Source: Candidatus Gemmiger excrementipullorum (GTDB lineage Bacteria; Bacillota; Clostridia; Oscillospirales; Ruminococcaceae). Taken from it: a DNA stretch of 36,787 nucleotides. Position 1 is the first letter of the stretch. Each line of letters starts with the position of its first letter. The notes beneath the pieces were generated by a model that was not told the origin of the DNA, did not search any database, and worked only from the letters and a program-made list of their open reading frames with translations. A program made the translations under genes and the position numbers. Shown here one piece after another: positions 6,847 through 15,204 of this stretch. The stretch covers positions 1 through 36,787 of the forward strand of contig DXEI01000080.1 in NCBI GenBank assembly GCA_019115045.1. The letters run 5' to 3'.

Positions 6847-7718
6847 CAGCGGCGCGGCTCTTCGCTTTTGCCCAGTTCCAGGCGGCGGAAGCCCTCGCCC
6901 TGCACTTCGTTGGATTGCAGCATGACGATAAAGCAGCCGGGGTCCAGCGTGCGCACGGCGTGCTCGATCTCATAGAGCTGCTTGTTGGAGCAGGCGCACA
7001 GCACGACGTCCTTGGGCTGGCCGGCGTAGCCGCCGCGCCCCTGCAAAATGGTGGAACCGCGGTCGGCCACACGGTCGATCTCATCGCAGACCGACTTGCC
7101 GTCGTCGGTGACGATCATCGCCAGCATCGAGGAGGAGAAACCGAACATCATCTTGTTGATGACCGCCGCCACCAAAAAGTTGAACAGCAGGCCGTAGATG
7201 ATGGAGTCAACGTCCCGGAACACCGCGCCGTTGAGCAGAATGACTGCCAGCGCCGCGCCGAACGTGAGGTTGCCGAACGGCAGGTAGGGGTGTTTGGCCT
7301 TGATGGCCATCGTGACGAAATCCAAGCCGCCGGTGCTGGAGTTCTGCATATAGATCAGCGCGTCGCCGATGCCGCACACCACGCCGCCGCACAGCGTTGC
7401 CAGCAGGCGGTCGCCGCGGTATTCGGGCAGAAGGGGCAGCAGATAGTCGGTAAAGACGGCGAACAGCACCATGCAGCGCACGCTGCGCAGGAAAAACGCC
7501 CGCCCCAGCAGCTTGTAGCTGAACAGGATGATGGGGATGTTGATGAGCACGTTGCTGAGGCCCATGGGCACGTCGAACAGGCGGTAGAGGATGGCCGACA
7601 GGCCGGCGACGCCGGTGACCGGTACCTCGGCCGCGACGGCAAAGCTGTAGATGCCGGCCGCCGAGACAAAGCAGCCCAGCACTTCCAGCAGCAGGTTGAC
7701 GGTCTTGTTCTGGGTCAT
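6846..7718 (-). CDS. YitT family membrane protein (DUF161 / DUF2179)
   Basis: A 290-residue integral membrane protein of unknown function. The N-terminal two thirds contain about five to six hydrophobic segments (LLLEVLGCFVSAAGIYSFAV, then GLSNVLINIPIILFSYKLLG and AVILLNGAVFRDVDSIIYGL) typical of DUF161. The last roughly 80 residues form the soluble DUF2179 domain (MIVTDDGKSVCDEIDRVADR, STILQGRGGY, and VVLCACSNKQLYEIEHAVRT). Start at the ATG 7718 (MTQNKTVN) with GGGGAGGGGG about seven bases upstream. No good promoter is seen in the 90 bases upstream, which hold the terminator of the preceding lipoprotein gene; it may be expressed by read-through. Family assignment is firm, but the transported substrate, if any, is unknown. 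Confidence 0.9.
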   Translation of the reverse strand: MTQNKTVNLLLEVLGCFVSAAGIYSFAVAAEVPVTGVAGLSAILYRLFDVPMGLSNVLINIPIILFSYKLLGRAFFLRSVRCMVLFAVFTDYLLPLLPEYRGDRLLATLCGGVVCGIGDALIYMQNSSTGGLDFVTMAIKAKHPYLPFGNLTFGAALAVILLNGAVFRDVDSIIYGLLFNFLVAAVINKMMFGFSSSMLAMIVTDDGKSVCDEIDRVADRGSTILQGRGGYAGQPKDVVLCACSNKQLYEIEHAVRTLDPGCFIVMLQSNEVQGEGFRRLELGKSEEPRR

Positions 7719-7740
7719 AGCAGCGCCCCCTCCCCAGGGC

Positions 7741-7776
7741 AAACAAAAGGCCGGGGCATACCCTGATGCTCCCGGC
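7741..7776 (-). terminator. Terminator after the PrsA-like lipoprotein gene
   Basis: Minus-strand hairpin GGCCGGGAGCAT pairing with ATGCCCCGGCC (one bulged base; 7776-7765 with 7759-7749) followed by TTTTGTTT. It lies just past the end of the gene at 7809 and ahead of the YitT-family gene. Confidence 0.75.
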
Positions 7777-7808
7777 CAAGTGGTCCTTAGACGTTCTTTT
7801 ATGGTGTG

Positions 7809-8951
7809 TTACACAGTCTTTTTGATCTTGCCGGCGCTGTAGGTGTTCAGCGCGGCGTCATCCAGCGCGTGCTCCAGCGCAGCGCCGTCGGCATAGAACT
7901 GGTTTTGCAGTTCCTCGGCTTTCATGGCCGTCAGCAGGTCGTAGCGCTCGGCCAGTTCGGCGGGCGTATCGCTCTTGAGCGGGTCGACGCGGCGCGCGAC
8001 AAGCAGCGAGGTGCCCAGGTCGATGGTCGTCCAGCGGTTCATACCGGCGGCATCCAGCGGGTCGGTCAGGTCGTTGTAGCCCTCCCCGCCGTAGCTGGCC
8101 AGGGTATCGGGCGTAAACAGCTGCGCGCCCGCGTAGTACAAAGCCTGGGCGGCATCCTCCATCGTAGCGCCGATCAGCTCCATCGCCTGCGGCACATAGG
8201 TCTGGGCCGCAGCGTACACCGCCGTGCTGCCGGCGGTCTCGCCGGTCGCGGTCTCGTTCAGCTCGGCGGCGCAGTCGTCCGCCAGGGCCTGGATCTCGGC
8301 CCGCTGGTCATCATCCGCCATGGCGTAGGTGGTGTAGTCGACCAGCGGCAGCTCGATGCTCTCGATATAATAGCAGGAATCGTTGATATAGGCCGTGTAC
8401 TCGTCATCGGTGACCGGCTGCTGGCCGTCGGGGCCGTAGAGCAGCCGCTCGATGGCTTCGGCTTTCTGCGCGTTGAGCAGGAACGCTTCGAGGCTGGCCT
8501 GCCCGATGCCGTTGGCCGCGTAGAGGTCGCCGTTGGACGCCCACAGGCTGGCGGCGCTGTCGGCGGCTTCGGCCGTGGCGGCATCCTCCAGCGTGGCGCC
8601 GAGTTCCGCGAACTGCTTTTCGACGGCGGCGTAATACTCAAGGGCGCGCATCGTCAGCTGGCGGACGTACTCCTCGCCGGTAGCGGTGACTTCCTCGTCG
8701 CCGATGGTGCCGGTGCACTCAGCCTTGAGCACGGTCTTGACGTCGCTGGCCGTCTCACCGGTGGCAAGGTCCGCCAGGCCGGACGCCGTATTGTAGGCGT
8801 TGTACTGCGCCAGCAGGTAGATGCCGGCCGGGATGTCTACGCCGCCGATGCTGCCCACCGACGCAGGCGTGGAAAGGTTACAGCCCGCCAGCGCCAGCAG
8901 CATCGACGCCGCCAGGCCCAGGCTGAACAGTTTGGTTTTGATCGAACGCAT
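7809..8951 (-). CDS. Lipoprotein, PrsA/SurA-like foldase without an evident PPIase domain
   Basis: A 380-residue exported lipoprotein. The signal peptide MRSIKTKLFSLGLAASMLL ends in the lipobox LALAGC, so it should be anchored on the outer face of the membrane. The central part (about residues 85-220) is helical with features of SurA/PrsA N-terminal chaperone domains: repeated alanine-rich helices, LEAFLLNAQKAEAIERLLYG and then GPDGQQPVTDDEYTAYIND. I cannot see a parvulin peptidyl-prolyl isomerase core between the helices and the C-terminus (LVARRVDPLKSDTPAELAER), so it probably acts as a chaperone-like holder or has a different role. RBS GAGGGGAG seven bases before the ATG. It has its own promoter and a terminator. 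The family call is moderate; the exact function is not known. Confidence 0.72.
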   Translation of the reverse strand: MRSIKTKLFSLGLAASMLLALAGCNLSTPASVGSIGGVDIPAGIYLLAQYNAYNTASGLADLATGETASDVKTVLKAECTGTIGDEEVTATGEEYVRQLTMRALEYYAAVEKQFAELGATLEDAATAEAADSAASLWASNGDLYAANGIGQASLEAFLLNAQKAEAIERLLYGPDGQQPVTDDEYTAYINDSCYYIESIELPLVDYTTYAMADDDQRAEIQALADDCAAELNETATGETAGSTAVYAAAQTYVPQAMELIGATMEDAAQALYYAGAQLFTPDTLASYGGEGYNDLTDPLDAAGMNRWTTIDLGTSLLVARRVDPLKSDTPAELAERYDLLTAMKAEELQNQFYADGAALEHALDDAALNTYSAGKIKKTV

Positions 8952-9037
8952 GTGATAAGCTCCCCTCTGCCGGGGGGTGCGGCAACGTGTGCGCCCCCCC
9001 TGAACACTTGTGCGGCCCAGGCCGCAACATAGAATGT

Positions 9038-9079
9038 ATTATACCGCGTTTGGCCGTGCATTGCAAGCCCCGGCGCACC
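9038..9079. promoter_or_regulatory. Overlapping divergent promoters of the lipoprotein gene (-) and ung (+)
   Basis: Minus strand: TTGCAA (9066-9061), 17 bases, TATAAT (9043-9038). Plus strand: TTGGCC (9050-9055), 18 bases, TATACT (9074-9079) with TGC ahead of it. The two promoters interleave, so polymerase binding should be mutually exclusive. The minus-strand leader then contains a perfect TGCGGCC/GGCCGCA dyad (9011-9026) and a G6/C6 hairpin near the ribosome site. Confidence 0.7.
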
Positions 9080-9125
9080 GTGCTATACTGGTAGGTGCTG
9101 AAAAAACTGTGAAAGTGTGAACGCC

Positions 9126-9824
9126 ATGCTGCTGCAAGACCAACTGGCCGCCCTGGCCGCCAGCGACTGGGCGCCGTTTTTGGCCGCCGAGTGCGCCAAG
9201 CCGTACTTTGCCGAACTGGACGCTTTTGTGAGCGAGGCGGCCGCCGCCCGCACCGTCTACCCCGCCCCGCAGGATATTTTTGCCGCGTTTGCCGCCTGCC
9301 CGGCGCGCGGCATCCGGGCGGTGATTTTGGGGCAGGACCCCTACCACGAACCCGGCCAGGCGATGGGGCTGGCGTTTTCGGTGCCGGACGGCTGCAAAAC
9401 ACCGCCGAGTCTGCGCAACATCCACAAAGAGCTGGAAACCGAGTTTGGCCCTGCGCCCGCGCCGCACAACGACCTGACCCCCTGGGCGCGGCAGGGCGTG
9501 CTGCTGCTGAACACCGTGCTGACGGTGGAAGCGGGCAAAGCCTTCTCCCACGCGGGGCACGGGTGGGAGACCTTTACCCACGCCGCGCTGGAATATACAG
9601 CCGCGCAGGCCGACACGCCGCTGGCCGCCGTGCTGTGGGGCAAGCCGGCGCAGCGCTATGCGCCGCTGTTCCGTGCCGCGGCCGCGCACCGGCCGGTGCT
9701 GGTGCTGGAATCCGCCCACCCCAGCCCGCTTTCGGCGTACCGCGGGTTCTTTGGCTCGGCGCCGTTTGGCAAGGTGAACGCCTTTTTGCGCCAGCACGGC
9801 CAGGCACCCATCGCCTGGCTGTAA
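9126..9824 (+). CDS. ung: Uracil-DNA glycosylase (family 1)
   Basis: A 232-residue DNA-repair enzyme that removes uracil from DNA. All family-1 motifs are visible: the water-activating GQDPYHEPGQAMGLAFSVP, the uracil-pocket and DNA stretch LLLNTVLTVEAGKAFSHAG, WGKPAQRYAPLF, and the minor-groove loop SAHPSPLSAYRGFFGS with the catalytic His. The ATG at 9126 gives a normal N-terminus (MLLQDQLAALAASDW). A GTG nine bases earlier (9117) is in frame and cannot be excluded, because neither has a strong ribosome site. It is a single-gene unit with its own promoter and a strong terminator. Confidence 0.95.
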   Translation: MLLQDQLAALAASDWAPFLAAECAKPYFAELDAFVSEAAAARTVYPAPQDIFAAFAACPARGIRAVILGQDPYHEPGQAMGLAFSVPDGCKTPPSLRNIHKELETEFGPAPAPHNDLTPWARQGVLLLNTVLTVEAGKAFSHAGHGWETFTHAALEYTAAQADTPLAAVLWGKPAQRYAPLFRAAAAHRPVLVLESAHPSPLSAYRGFFGSAPFGKVNAFLRQHGQAPIAWL

Positions 9825-9849
9825 GGCCCCGCCCCTGCCGTATACCCAG

Positions 9850-9891
9850 AACGCCCCGCCCCTGCGTATCTGCAGCGGCGGGGCGTTTTTT
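9850..9891 (+). terminator. Intrinsic terminator of ung
   Basis: Stem AACGCCCCGCC (9850-9860) with GGCGGGGCGTT (9877-9887) and a run of T on the plus strand. An inner CTGC/GCAG pairing narrows the loop. Confidence 0.88.
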
Positions 9892-10007
9892 GCCGGCAGC
9901 GGTTCCGGCAGCTGCCGTTAGCGCGAGTGTTTCATCGCATAGTACAAGATCATCCGCAGGGAGAGGCGCAGCACAAGGAACTACACATAGGGGCCTCCCC
10001 GCTTGCC

Positions 10008-11330
10008 TCAAAAGCGCTCGACGCCGCCGGGCGTCACGCGGGCATAGACCAGCGGCGGCAGGGCCGGTTGCTCGGCCCCGATGACAAGCCCGCCGCGGTA
10101 CATCTCTTCGGCCGCCGGGAACAGCGCCGGGTCGTCGGCGTACAGCGTGCAGATGGCGTCGCCGGGGCGCACGGCATCGCCGAGTTTTTTGTGCATGATG
10201 ATGCCGGCGGCAAAGTCGATGGCGTCCTCTTTGGTCAGGCGCCCCGCCCCCAGCAGCACGCTGGCGTTGCCGATCTTTTCGACGTCGTTTTTGACGATGT
10301 ACCCGGCCTGCGCGGCCGTGACGTCGTGGCTGTATTTTGCCTTGCGAAACCGCCCGGGGTCGTCCAGGCAGGCGACGTCGCCGCCCTGCGCCGCAAACAT
10401 CTGGCGGCACTTGGCAAAGGCGGAGCCGTCGGCCAGCACCCGCTGCGCCATGGCGCGGCAGGCGGCCTCGTCCCCTTTGCCGGCCAGCATCAGCATGTTG
10501 GCGGCCAGCTGCAGGCAGACTTCGGTCAGGTCGGCCGGGCCTTTGCCCTGCAAGACGGCCATGCTCTCGGCCACTTCCAGCGCGTTGCCGATGCTGCGGC
10601 CCAGCGGCTTGTCCATATCGGTGATGAGCGCCGCGACCTTGCGCCCGTGCGCCGTGCCGATGGCGACCATCTGGCGCGCAAGCTCGATGGCGTCGTCGAG
10701 CGTTTTCATAAACGCGCCGTCGCCCATCGTCACATCCAGCAGGATGGCGTCTGAGCCGGCGGCCAGTTTTTTGCTCATGATGGAGGACGCGATGAGCGGG
10801 ATGCAGCCCACCGTCGCCGTCACGTCGCGCAACGCGTACATCTTTTTGTCAGCCACGGCGATCTGCCCGCTCTGGCCGATGACCGCGATGCCGATTTCGT
10901 TGACCTGGCGGAAAAACTCCTCCTGCGTCAGGCTGGTGCGGGTGCCGGGCACGGCCTCCATCTTGTCGATGGTGCCGCCGGTATGGCCCAGGCCGCGGCC
11001 GCTCATTTTGGCGATCTTGACGCCGCAGGCCGCCACCACCGGCGCGATGACCAGCGTGGTTTTGTCGCCGACGCCGCCGGTGGAGTGTTTGTCCACCTTG
11101 ATGCCCGCAATGGCCGAGAGGTCTACCATCTCGCCCGAGCGGGCCATGACCTCAGTCAATGCCGCGGTCTCGGCATCCGCCATGCCGCGCAGGTAGATGG
11201 CCATCAGCAGCGCCGACATCTGGTAGTCAGGCACAGTGCCGGCCACATACCCGTTTACGGCAAAGGCCAGTTCTTCGCGGGTCAACGTGCCGCCGTCCCG
11301 TTTTTTGGCAATGATATCGTACATGCGCAT
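10008..11330 (-). CDS. pdp: Pyrimidine-nucleoside phosphorylase
   Basis: A 440-residue enzyme of the thymidine/pyrimidine-nucleoside phosphorylase family. It splits uridine, deoxyuridine or thymidine with phosphate into base and (deoxy)ribose 1-phosphate. The phosphate and sugar site KHSTGGVGDKTTLVIAPVVA is followed by the family signature KMSGRGLGHTGGTIDKMEAV. Other landmarks are MRMYDIIAKKRDGGTLTREE at the start, YALRDVTATVGCIPLIASSI, and LLDVTMGDGAFMKTLDDA. The start at 11330 has AAAGGAGG nine bases upstream; a second ATG at 11324 is possible. It is the last gene of the nucleoside-uptake cluster, so imported pyrimidine nucleosides would be its substrates. Gram-positive enzymes of this family are usually broad (Pdp) rather than thymidine-only (DeoA), hence the symbol, which is an inference. 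Confidence 0.92.
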   Translation of the reverse strand: MRMYDIIAKKRDGGTLTREELAFAVNGYVAGTVPDYQMSALLMAIYLRGMADAETAALTEVMARSGEMVDLSAIAGIKVDKHSTGGVGDKTTLVIAPVVAACGVKIAKMSGRGLGHTGGTIDKMEAVPGTRTSLTQEEFFRQVNEIGIAVIGQSGQIAVADKKMYALRDVTATVGCIPLIASSIMSKKLAAGSDAILLDVTMGDGAFMKTLDDAIELARQMVAIGTAHGRKVAALITDMDKPLGRSIGNALEVAESMAVLQGKGPADLTEVCLQLAANMLMLAGKGDEAACRAMAQRVLADGSAFAKCRQMFAAQGGDVACLDDPGRFRKAKYSHDVTAAQAGYIVKNDVEKIGNASVLLGAGRLTKEDAIDFAAGIIMHKKLGDAVRPGDAICTLYADDPALFPAAEEMYRGGLVIGAEQPALPPLVYARVTPGGVERF

Positions 11331-11364
11331 CGCAATGCGCCTCCTTTCCGGCGGGGACCGCCAA

Positions 11365-11411
11365 ACACAGAAATGCCGCCCGGGGACGGCATTTCTGTAC
11401 AAGTTTCTGTG
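11365..11411 (-). promoter_or_regulatory. Alternative hairpins between the last permease gene and pdp
   Basis: A perfect 12-base stem (11367-11378 with 11387-11398, eight-base loop) lies between the permease stop and the pdp start. The segment CACAGAAA (11365-11372) can instead pair with TTTCTGTG (11404-11411), because TTTCTGT occurs twice. No long T tract follows, so this looks like a weak terminator, an mRNA-processing or stability element, or a switch. It would set the ratio of pdp to transporter mRNA. Confidence 0.5.
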
Positions 11412-11423
11412 TGGGCGGCGCCG

Positions 11424-12341
11424 TCAGCGGCTGCCCTTGTCGTAGGGGATGCCCTCGGCTTTGGGGGCCATGCTGTTTTTGCTGGTGAAGGCCAGAATGA
11501 CCATCGAGGCAATGAACGGCATCATGTTGTAGATGTTGGACGACCACCCCAGCTGCGAGAGCACGGTGGCGTCGGCAATGTTGGCCAGGCTCTTGAAGAC
11601 AGCAAAGAACATCGCCGCGCCAAAGATGTGCACAGGCTTCCACTGGCCGAAGATCATGACCGCCAGCGCCAGGAAACCGGTGCCGGCCACGCCGACCTCA
11701 AAGCTCCAGGTCTGCACGCTGGGGATGATATAAGCCAGGCCGCCGATGCCGCCCAGCAGGCCCGAGATCAGCACGCCGGCGTAGCGCATTTTGTAGACGT
11801 TGATGCCCACGGAATCCGCCGCCTGGGGGTGCTCGCCGCAGGCGCGCAGGCGCAGGCCAAAGCGCGTCTTGTACATGACGATGTAGCTGATGACGAGCAG
11901 CGCGATGCCCAGCGGGATGAAGATGTTGAGTTCAAGGTCGCCGATCTTGAACAGGAAGGCGCTGTTGGTGTAGCTGACCTTGGAGGAGGTGGAGCCGTTA
12001 TAATTCTTGGCCAGGATGACCGCCAGCGCCGTGGCCAGCATGTTGAGCGCTGTGCCGCCTATGGTTTGGTCGGCCTTTAGGTGTATGGAGGCAAACGCCA
12101 GCAGCAGCGCGTAGACCATGCCGGAAAGCGCCGCCACCAGCACCGAAAGCGTTACCACCAGCCAGGGCGCGGTGCCGGTGGGCAGCATGGCGACGGTGAG
12201 CACGCCGCCCAGGCCGCCGATGACCATGATGCCCTCGAGCGCGATGTTGATGATGCCGGAGTGTTCGCTGAACATGCCGCCCAGCGCCACCAGCATCAGC
12301 ACGATGCCGTACAGCAGCGTATATTTGATGAGTAACAGCAT
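11424..12341 (-). CDS. Nucleoside ABC transporter permease 2 (BmpA-associated)
   Basis: A 305-residue membrane protein of the BPD_transp_2 family (NupQ/YufQ type), the second permease of a BMP-type nucleoside importer. It has a row of hydrophobic segments (LLLIKYTLLYGIVLMLVALG, then EGIMVIGGLGGVLTVAMLP and TLSVLVAALSGMVYALLLAF). The family landmarks NIALEGIMVIGG and the coupling-helix region RLRACGEHPQAADSVGINVY are both present. The start at 12341 follows the previous stop by one base (TGATATG), and AAGGAGG lies inside the end of that gene. The substrate is inferred from the neighbouring lipoproteins and salvage enzymes, not from the permease itself. Confidence 0.92.
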   Translation of the reverse strand: MLLLIKYTLLYGIVLMLVALGGMFSEHSGIINIALEGIMVIGGLGGVLTVAMLPTGTAPWLVVTLSVLVAALSGMVYALLLAFASIHLKADQTIGGTALNMLATALAVILAKNYNGSTSSKVSYTNSAFLFKIGDLELNIFIPLGIALLVISYIVMYKTRFGLRLRACGEHPQAADSVGINVYKMRYAGVLISGLLGGIGGLAYIIPSVQTWSFEVGVAGTGFLALAVMIFGQWKPVHIFGAAMFFAVFKSLANIADATVLSQLGWSSNIYNMMPFIASMVILAFTSKNSMAPKAEGIPYDKGSR

Positions 12342-12342
12342 A

Positions 12343-13479
12343 TCACTTGCCCTCCTTCCCGGCAGGTTTGCCCTTGCCCTGCATCCAGCGGCCGATAAGG
12401 CTGCGGAACAGCATGGCGAACGCGCACAGGTAGATGATGATGCCGGAGATCATATCGGCGATCTCGGCCGGGAAGTAGCGTGTGGGCAGGAAGGAACCGC
12501 CGATGGTGATGTGGGAGATGAACAGCGAGGAGAAGATGGTGCCGATGGGGTGCGAGGACGCCAGCAGCGCCGTGGCAATGCCGTTGAAGCCCATGGCCGG
12601 CAGCGTGGTGGTGTTGAGGGGGTTCCACTCGGCCCCGCCGGAAAGGTACAGCAGCCCCGCGCCGAAACCGGCCAATGCGCCGGCAATGGTCATCGAGAGG
12701 ATGATGTTCTTTTTCTCATTGATGCCGGCGTAGCGCGCGGCGTCCTTGTTGAGGCCGACGGCCTTGAGCTCATAGCCGAAGGTAGTCTTTTCCAGGATGA
12801 CCCAGATAAGGACGGCCACCGCGATGGCCAGGAAGATGGCGATGGTGTTGGAGGTGGTGCCGAACAGATCCGAGAGCCCGGCCGAGGGGATGACCGAGGA
12901 AGGCGAAGTGGAAGCCACCTTCCAGGTGCGGGTGTTGTTGGCGTCGTACATCACGCCGGAGCCGCGGCCATAGATGATCTCGCAGACGAGGTAGAGACCG
13001 ATCCAGTTGAACATGATGGAGGTGATGACCTCGTTGATGTTGAGGTAGGCCTTAAAGATGCCGGGGATGGCCCCCCACACAGCGCCGAACAGCGCCGACG
13101 CCAGCAGACAGATGAACCACGGCAGGTGCAGCACCAGCGCGCAGTACAACCCGCCGAAGGCGCCCAGCGTATACTGCCCGGCCGCACCGATGTTGAACAG
13201 ACCGGTCTTAAAGGCAAACGCCACCGAAAGGCCGGTCATGATGAGCGGCGCGCCGTTGACCAGCGTGCGGCCGACACCGTAGGGGAAGTCATAAAAACCG
13301 CCCTGGATGATGCGCACAAAGCCCTGGTCCCAGGCGTGTTCGGGGTTGATGATGAGCAGTACGATAAGGCCCACCAGCAACCCGATGAGGATGCACAGCA
13401 GCGCCGCCAGCACCGTGTTGACGCTTTGGCGCAGCCTGGCCTGTGCGTCAAGACTTTTGGCCGTTTTTTGCTTTGCCAT
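12343..13479 (-). CDS. Nucleoside ABC transporter permease 1 (BmpA-associated)
   Basis: A 378-residue membrane protein of the BPD_transp_2 family (NupP/YufP type). A charged N-terminus ([18 protein letters not shown]) leads into the first membrane span ([20 protein letters not shown]). Further landmarks are [20 protein letters not shown] and the coupling-helix region [20 protein letters not shown], which contacts the ATPase. The gene starts three bases after the ATPase stop; AAAGGGGG lies about 12 bases upstream, inside the end of the ATPase gene. It forms the heterodimeric pore with the downstream permease. Confidence 0.92.
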   Translation of the reverse strand: MAKQKTAKSLDAQARLRQSVNTVLAALLCILIGLLVGLIVLLIINPEHAWDQGFVRIIQGGFYDFPYGVGRTLVNGAPLIMTGLSVAFAFKTGLFNIGAAGQYTLGAFGGLYCALVLHLPWFICLLASALFGAVWGAIPGIFKAYLNINEVITSIMFNWIGLYLVCEIIYGRGSGVMYDANNTRTWKVASTSPSSVIPSAGLSDLFGTTSNTIAIFLAIAVAVLIWVILEKTTFGYELKAVGLNKDAARYAGINEKKNIILSMTIAGALAGFGAGLLYLSGGAEWNPLNTTTLPAMGFNGIATALLASSHPIGTIFSSLFISHITIGGSFLPTRYFPAEIADMISGIIIYLCAFAMLFRSLIGRWMQGKGKPAGKEGK

Positions 13480-13482
13480 GGT

Positions 13483-15021
13483 TTACTGCGCCCCCTTTCC
13501 CTGTTTTTTGGCGCCTGCCATGTACAGGCCCAGTTCCTCGACCGTGGTGGTCTTGGGGTCAAACTCGCCGACGATCTCGCCCTCGTACATCACAAGGATG
13601 CGGTCGGAGAGGTTCATGACTTCGTCCAGTTCCAAACTGACGAGCAGCACGGCCGTGCCGCGGTCGCGCTCGGCCACGATCTGTTTGTGGATATACTCGA
13701 TCGCGCCGACGTCAAGGCCGCGGGTAGGCTGCACGGCTACCAGCAGCTTGGGGTCTTTGTCGATCTCGCGCGCGATGATGGCTTTTTGCTGGTTGCCGCC
13801 CGACATGCTGCGGGCAATGGTCACACTGCCCTGGCCGCTGCGCACGTCGTACTGTTCGATCAGCTTGTCGGCGTAGGCGCGCACCTCGCCCTGTTTGATG
13901 AAGCCGTGGTTTTGGAACGCGGGCTCCCAATAGCGCTGCAGAACAAGATTTTTCTCCAGCGTATAATCCAGCACCAGGCCGTGTTTGTGGCGGTCCTCCG
14001 GGATATGGCTCATGCCGTCTTTGGAGCGCTGGCGGATGGAGGCGTGGGTGATATCCTGCCCGCACAGCGTCAGAGAGCCGCCGGTGACTTTTTCCAGCCC
14101 CGTCAGGCCGTAGACCAGCTCGGTCTGGCCGTTGCCCTCGATGCCCGCCAGGCAGACGATCTCGCCGGCGTGCACGGTAAAGCTGACGTCGCGCACGGCG
14201 TCCTTTTTGTGTACGCGGCCCGGCACCTTGAGGTCCTTGACCTGCAGCACCGGCTCGCCTGGCTTGGCGGGGGCTTTTTCGACGGCAAACTGCACGTCGC
14301 GCCCGACCATCATGCGGGAGAGTTCCTCTTTGGTGGTCTTGGCGATCTCCACCGTGCCGATGCCCTTGCCCTTGCGCAGCACGGTGCAGCGGTCGGCCAC
14401 GGCCATGATCTCGTTGAGTTTGTGGGTGATGAACAGAATACTCTTGCCCTCTTTTTTGAACCCGCGCATGATCTCCATCAATTCGTCGATCTCCTGCGGG
14501 GTCAGCACGGCCGTGGGTTCGTCAAAGATCAGGATCTCGTTGTCGCGGTAGAGCATTTTCAGAATTTCCACGCGCTGCTGCATACCGACCGAGATATCGC
14601 TGATCAGCGCATCGGGGTCGACGCGCAGGCCGTATTTTTCCGAGAGTTCCACCACGCGCTTGCGGGCGGCGCTTTTTTGCAAAAAGCCCGCCTTGCAGGG
14701 CTCGACGCCCAGCATAATGTTGTCGAGCACGCTGAAACACTCGACCAGTTTAAAATGCTGGTGCACCATGCCGATGCCCAGCGCATTGGCGTCGTTGGGG
14801 TCCTTGATGCGGACCTCCTCGCCATTTTTTTTGATCGTGCCCTGTTCGGGCTGGTACAGACCGAACAGAACGCTCATCAGCGTGGATTTGCCCGCACCGT
14901 TTTCGCCCAGCAGGGCGTGTACCTCGCCGCGGCGCAGCTGCAGGGTGACATCATCGTTGGCCTTGATGCCGGGGAATTCCTTGGTGATGTGCAGCATTTC
15001 GATCACGAAATCCTCTGCCAA
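13483..15021 (-). CDS. Nucleoside ABC transporter ATP-binding protein (two ATPase domains)
   Basis: About 512 residues with two fused nucleotide-binding domains, the usual form for BMP and sugar importers (NupO/YufO type). Domain 1 has Walker [19 protein letters not shown], a signature region [17 protein letters not shown], and Walker [16 protein letters not shown]. Domain 2 has the degenerate Walker [20 protein letters not shown], a full signature [16 protein letters not shown], and Walker [16 protein letters not shown], where Gln replaces the usual acidic residue, as is normal in this family. A GTG at 15030 is in frame but its AAAGGAG site is only one to two bases away. The TTG at 15021 is about ten bases from that site and gives [20 protein letters not shown], matching relatives, so it is preferred. 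It has its own promoter upstream. Confidence 0.92.
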   Translation of the reverse strand: MAEDFVIEMLHITKEFPGIKANDDVTLQLRRGEVHALLGENGAGKSTLMSVLFGLYQPEQGTIKKNGEEVRIKDPNDANALGIGMVHQHFKLVECFSVLDNIMLGVEPCKAGFLQKSAARKRVVELSEKYGLRVDPDALISDISVGMQQRVEILKMLYRDNEILIFDEPTAVLTPQEIDELMEIMRGFKKEGKSILFITHKLNEIMAVADRCTVLRKGKGIGTVEIAKTTKEELSRMMVGRDVQFAVEKAPAKPGEPVLQVKDLKVPGRVHKKDAVRDVSFTVHAGEIVCLAGIEGNGQTELVYGLTGLEKVTGGSLTLCGQDITHASIRQRSKDGMSHIPEDRHKHGLVLDYTLEKNLVLQRYWEPAFQNHGFIKQGEVRAYADKLIEQYDVRSGQGSVTIARSMSGGNQQKAIIAREIDKDPKLLVAVQPTRGLDVGAIEYIHKQIVAERDRGTAVLLVSLELDEVMNLSDRILVMYEGEIVGEFDPKTTTVEELGLYMAGAKKQGKGAQ

Positions 15022-15056
15022 TCCGCTCACGCTCCTTTCTTGCTTCGATTAGACTT

Positions 15057-15085
15057 ATTATACAATTTTTTACCGGCTTTCACAA
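15057..15085 (-). promoter_or_regulatory. Promoter of the ABC ATPase-permease-pdp transcript
   Basis: Minus strand: TTGTGA (15085-15080), 17-base spacer, perfect TATAAT (15062-15057). It lies just after the bmpA terminator and 36 bases before the ATPase start, so the membrane components can be transcribed without the lipoproteins. Confidence 0.8.
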
Positions 15086-15113
15086 GTTATTTGGCCGATT
15101 TTTCTGGAACTGT

Positions 15114-15129
15114 TTGTACAAATGTACAA
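15114..15129. promoter_or_regulatory. Operator-like inverted repeat upstream of the ATPase promoter
   Basis: TTGTACA-AA-TGTACAA, two perfect seven-base arms two bases apart, about 29 bases upstream of the -35 box. A related sequence lies at 16516-16529 upstream of the bmpA promoter. This is a candidate site for an activator or repressor of nucleoside uptake; the protein is unknown. Confidence 0.5.
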
Positions 15130-15156
15130 TGCGGCGGCCCCAGCCCCCAAATGGCA

Positions 15157-15191
15157 GCAAAAAGCGGGCGTCCGCTTGCGCGGACGCCCGC
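15157..15191 (-). terminator. Intrinsic terminator after bmpA
   Basis: Perfect 12-base stem GCGGGCGTCCGC (both arms, 15191-15180 and 15175-15164) with a four-base loop, followed on the minus strand by TTTTTGCTGCC. It separates the abundant lipoprotein message from the transporter genes, a common way to make excess binding protein. Confidence 0.9.
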
Positions 15192-15204
15192 CCGGGTGTG
15201 CAGA

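Noticed and set aside
9892-9917. A terminator for pdp in the GGCAGC/GCTGCC dyad
   Set aside because: On the minus strand the hairpin is followed by an A run, not T, so it is not a normal intrinsic terminator in that direction. The end of the pdp transcript remains unassigned.
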